Below are positions 60,536 through 64,000 of a stretch of DNA of 64,000 nt, one piece after another (position 1 is the first letter of the stretch; every line of letters begins with the position of its first letter). The position numbers were made by a program, and so were the translations under genes. The notes under the pieces are model-generated. The model was not told where the DNA came from, ran no database searches, and worked only from the letters and a program-made list of their open reading frames with translations. Source of the stretch: Phaseolus vulgaris (Eukaryota > Streptophyta > Magnoliopsida > Fabales > Fabaceae); contig NC_023753.2 of assembly GCF_000499845.2 (NCBI RefSeq), positions 930,001 to 994,000 on the forward strand, given 5' to 3'.

Positions 60536-60815
60536 CTGCAACAAAAATTCCAGACCCAAAATGGGAATTGCGAGTGAATACCAAATTTCAGAGGAAAGAA
60601 CAATGCTTTAAGGAAAACAAAGAGAAACGATGAAGGAAGAATAAAAAGGGTAGGTACCCAATTGGCAGAAAAAAGAAAAAACGTGCACCCCAGAAATCAC
60701 ACGTAGAAAATACGCGTAGAACAATGAAAATACGTGAAAAATAGAAAAAAGGTGGGGTAGGGTATGGAATTGGGATATTCGGTTTTCAGAAAAGATTATT
60801 CCTTTGAATTGGTAC
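60536..60815 (-). other. Probable 5'-UTR intron of the TMEM53-like gene
   Basis: On the minus strand a donor CAG|GTACC (exon end 60816) and an acceptor TTTTTGTTGCAG|ATAGG (exon start 60535) lie upstream of the ATG. This would place a first non-coding exon at about 60816-60900. Inferred from splice-site quality only. Confidence 0.5.
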
Positions 60816-61013
60816 CTGAAACAAACAGCGAACGTCGTCGTTCCAAGGAATCGGGCTGTCAACGTCGTCGTTTTGACAGCCCTATTGGATCGGAAGTGTG
60901 AACACGCCGACCCTGAAGCTTTGGTTTTTGAAAAATGGGGTCTTTAAAACCGAAAGTGTTTCATATTTAACATCAAATAACTGTGACCATCATGGAGAAT
61001 GCATCAACCAGAT

Positions 61014-61029
61014 TCCGCCACGTGGCGGA
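61014..61029. promoter_or_regulatory. Palindromic G-box upstream of the TMEM53-like gene
   Basis: TCCGCCACGTGGCGGA is a perfect 16-bp palindrome centred on the G-box CACGTG, 574 bp before the ATG and about 110-200 bp before the likely transcription start. G-boxes bind bZIP and bHLH factors in light and ABA responses. Confidence 0.6.
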
Positions 61030-62252
61030 CTGTCACGAGATGACGACATTTAGTGGGCCCCGCTCACTCGTGGCTCCGATAAAACTGGGAAGTTCTTGTG
61101 AAAAGACCTTTTTGCCCCTTGAGAAAAGTAGTTTACATGTGATGATGTTGGATTAACTGATATAACGGTCAGTCAAAATAAGTGTCTGGTTTCTGAGATC
61201 AGATTGAAGAAAGTTCAAATTTCAGAATCATTTTGAAACAAAAGAGGAGTTTGTTGAAAGAAAAATAAAAAAAAAAAGTAAAAGTGAGATTCAACTTCAA
61301 CTCAAACCCCTTTCTTTTTGCATTCAATTTTCACACGTTTTGATCTTACAATCAGAAATGGGATTAGTCAAATTTCAAAGCAAGTTTAGCTGTTCAATGC
61401 CAAGTCAACTACGTTACCCTGCCATGTTTTTTTCATTTTACACAAGGACAAAATTGGATTTAAATAAGAGTATTTTGAGCTTAAAGTTTTATAATTATTC
61501 TATGGCTCTCATACATTTATATATTATGTAAAAATATATTTTTGTCCTTCAAAAAGAAATATATTTGAAATGTATTTTGGATTATATAAGATTACATAAT
61601 TCAGATTCAGAAGTTATTTTTAAATTCAGAAAGGACTTTCAATTGTTTAATATAAAATATATATTTTTAAAAATTCAGAAAAAATTTGTGAATTGTATTT
61701 TTTCAGAAAAATACTTTTAAATTCTATAATTCGAAAAAAGTTTTGAAATCATAAAATAAATCGACAATATATACGTTTTAAATGACATAATCCAAAATAT
61801 AATCCAAAATATAAATTTGTGTTACAGATCGACTAATTTAAAACATTTTACTAAATTCGTTTTGAATTGTCTAATCTAAAAAATACACAAACATTTTTAC
61901 TTTTTTTACGTAAGGGTGATTTTAGAATTATAAAAGTTATGGGGTGTGCAATAACCTATGGAGTTCCAGGGAGAAGCAGCATTATCCAGTAACTCCTTAA
62001 TAGTTTTTTTACACCAATTATAAATTATAATTATATTAAATTTAAATTAAAGACATTTGACCAGAAACCTTGTACTTTTCGGTCAAAGGAATTTGACAAT
62101 GGTTACCAAGACCATGAAAGCTTAGTAATTGAAATGTACTAAAACAAAGTTATCCCCAAAATTCATGCATCCCATTACAGGAAATCATGTTTAGAGTTAT
62201 GCAGGTGAAGAAAACTACATGAAGAAGAACAGCATTAATGCATGTTAAACCA

Positions 62253-63222
62253 TCATTGTGTCCACCAGAACTCTCCACTTTTTCCACCAGATTTATGCTT
62301 AAGTCTTATATCTGTAATGGCTATATCTTTTGAAGCAGCCTTACACATATCATACACGGTTAAGCCTGCAATAGACACTGCTGTCATCGCTTCCATCTCA
62401 ACCCCGGTTTTACCTGTTGATGCAGCTTCCCCTTCTATTGTTACACTGAAGTCCTCACGATTCAATCTCAAATCCACTTGCACATGTGAAAGGTTTATGT
62501 TATGGCACAACGGAATAAGATTGCTGGTTTGCTTTGCTGCAGTTATGCCGGCAATTTTTGCCACAGAAAGCACATCTCCTTTCCCCATTTGATTGGCCAA
62601 GACTAAATCAAACACCTTCTTTCCAAGAATTACCTTGCAAACAGCAATGGCATTTCTTTTACTGCTTTCTTTCTGAGACACGTCTACCATTTGAGCTTCC
62701 CCTGATTTGCCAGTATGAGTCAATTCAAAAGAACTTTCACCCATGCTTGGAGATGACAGTTGGATTTCATTGTTCAAATTGCTTGCAGAGCTAGCTAGTC
62801 CATTTGCAGGAGGTCCACCGAATACCGATTCCATTTCCTGAAATGAAATAAGCAACATTTATGTGTACTGTTGGAGCAAAACCTTCATAGTAGATATTCA
62901 TCAGTAAAATAGAAATCACACAAATTTGGTCAGACTTTAATGACTTAACCGCTTCTTAATACAATGTTGAGCAAGTGAACTTAAACTCTTTGCACTGTGC
63001 TAGACTGTTAGGTCAATAAGTTCTCGGTAGTTATTAAGACATCTTAAGTAGGTGCTTGTGCCAAAAACAGAAAAGACACTGAATTTAATTCTAGTAGAAC
63101 GCAGCAAAGAAAAACTTTACCTTGTTCAGTTCCTGAATAGCACTTTCATAGCCATGGTTAACAGATGAGCTGAACATCCGCTTTGACTGTGGACATGCAG
63201 CAACAATTTTTCGAAGCAGCAT
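62253..63222 (-). CDS. CNX3: Cyclic pyranopterin monophosphate synthase CNX3 (MoaC), mitochondrial
   Basis: Two exons, 63222-63121 and 62837-62253, GT-AG, giving 228 residues. Exon 1 encodes a basic, Ser-rich mitochondrial presequence (MLLRKIVAACPQSKRMFSSS). The MoaC domain occupies about 80-222: KGDVLSVAKIAGITAAK, LIPLCH, EGEAASTGKTGVEMEAMTAV and VYDMCKA. Counting from the motifs, Lys120, His146, Asp197 and Lys200 correspond to the E. coli MoaC active-site residues Lys51, His77, Asp128 and Lys131. With CNX2 (MoaA) it converts GTP through a cyclic intermediate to cPMP, the first step of molybdenum cofactor synthesis, in the mitochondrial matrix. An upstream acceptor TTTTTTTGCAG|CTG at 63263 suggests a further non-coding first exon. 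Intact. Confidence 0.95.
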
Positions 63223-64000
63223 TTTACACAGATCCTGCTAGTTCCTGCTATTTACTCTACAGCTGCAAAAAAAGAAAAATTAATGAAAGTATATTTGCTA
63301 ATAGGAATACAAAGCAAAGGAATGTCATCATTTATAATTTAGCTGAATTGGCAACAACCTAGGGTGAGTTCTACTCTAGCACTGATTTTCCAGCTTAAAT
63401 TGAAGCTTTGGCAATAAGAGTGTAGCAAGAAAATTATGACAATACAAGCCCATACATAAATTTGGTTGGAAAGATCGTTCAGGTCTTCAAGTTTCAACTT
63501 ATTTAGGGGAGATATCGTGCTTTGGTAATTTCTGCAATGTATTCATGATGGACTACTAATAGTTATTTGCTGTAATGAACAAGTATCCAAAATTCTTGGG
63601 ACATCAAAATCTCCACACTATTTTTACACTTCACATTTTTAAGTCAAGAAAGATAGATAGGGTATATTCAAACGTGTAAGAATGATGTAGGATTTTGTGT
63701 AAATATCATTACTTTTCAAAGTAGTTCTTGCAATCGCAATCTATTGTATTAAAGTTGAAATGCCACAGAAGTAAACTTCTCACTTTTGTTGTCGAAAAGC
63801 AGCAACAAGTAGAAGTCAAGACTCAACTAAGAATTCAGGCAAAAGAATTTTCAAAATATGAGGGAAGTTCAAATCTTCTTCAAATAAAAAATCTCGTTAC
63901 TTGAAATCATATCATTAATCAGCCATTGTACATTTTAATTCCACACACTGAAATTTCAACACTAGATGAAAAATAAAAAAGTACGACTTAGTGATTATAC
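63223..64000. other. CNX3 leader and upstream region
   Basis: A polypyrimidine tract and AG at 63264-63263 (minus strand) point to a 5'-UTR intron extending to the right, with the first exon possibly inside or beyond the window. No coding frame seen. Confidence 0.4.

Larger units (their letters stand above)
60441..62252. other. Promoter region of the TMEM53-like gene and intergenic
   Basis: 60441-61300 holds the leader, a probable leader intron, paired AACGTCGTCGTT words and the G-box palindrome. 61340-61530 is a short open frame without family features. The rest to 62250 is AT-rich and ends in the CNX3 3' UTR. No further gene supported. Confidence 0.45.

Noticed and set aside
61340..61531. 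63-codon frame downstream of the G-box region
   Set aside because: No family similarity, poor composition and no splice partner.
1..64000. CRISPR arrays, bacterial operons or horizontal transfer
   Set aside because: No regularly spaced repeats; introns, snRNA and gene families are all plant nuclear.

Overview
The window is nuclear DNA from a flowering plant. The genes have canonical GT-AG introns and AT-rich intergenic space. Solo LTRs and TRIM-like elements are present, and all recognisable proteins are plant families. The TRIM family (LTR carrying ATCCCACATCG, then a tRNA-iMet primer site) and the LTR family with GCACACCGACCG are of a kind I associate with legumes, so a Phaseoleae legume is my best guess. 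That is inference, not proof.

Layout. 0.5-1.3 kb: tau-class glutathione S-transferase (minus). 3.6-6.6 kb and 13.0-16.9 kb: two paralogous ALMT12/QUAC1-type anion channel genes (both minus, six exons, internal exon lengths identical), with an NSRP1-like splicing factor gene on the plus strand between them (10.2-12.0 kb). 19.6-26.2 kb: six-exon CREC/calumenin-like EF-hand protein (minus), with transposon-filled introns and a probable GC-AG intron. 26.2-29 kb: AT-rich, no gene. 29.13-29.28 kb: a U4 snRNA gene with its upstream element, TATA box and 3' box. 30.4-44.9 kb: a tandem cluster of GEM-like GRAM-domain genes: one pseudogene, three intact genes, and an orphan promoter-like copy carrying a hAT MITE. 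45.2-46.8 kb: internally deleted Copia element. 47.6 kb: an orphan DUF26 (cysteine-rich receptor kinase) fragment between 18-bp direct repeats. 51.4-52.4 kb: CIP8-like RING-H2 E3 ligase. 54.6-56.6 kb: F-box/LRR protein. 58.0-60.4 kb: TMEM53/DUF829 hydrolase-fold protein. 62.3-63.2 kb: CNX3 (MoaC) of molybdenum cofactor synthesis.

The genes do not form one pathway. Two local duplications stand out. The ALMT pair is separated by an unrelated gene. The GEM-like array has copies that share about 1-1.5 kb of upstream DNA and a conserved promoter core (TGA(G/C)TCA at 45-49 bp before the TATA box). I did not find a wholly new system. The most interesting signals are the GEM promoter footprint, the snRNA-promoter-like architecture of the short LTR repeats, the GC-AG intron, the perfect-TSD MITE and the flanked DUF26 fragment. 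Exon boundaries were read by eye from splice sites, frame and family knowledge; no alignment was run.
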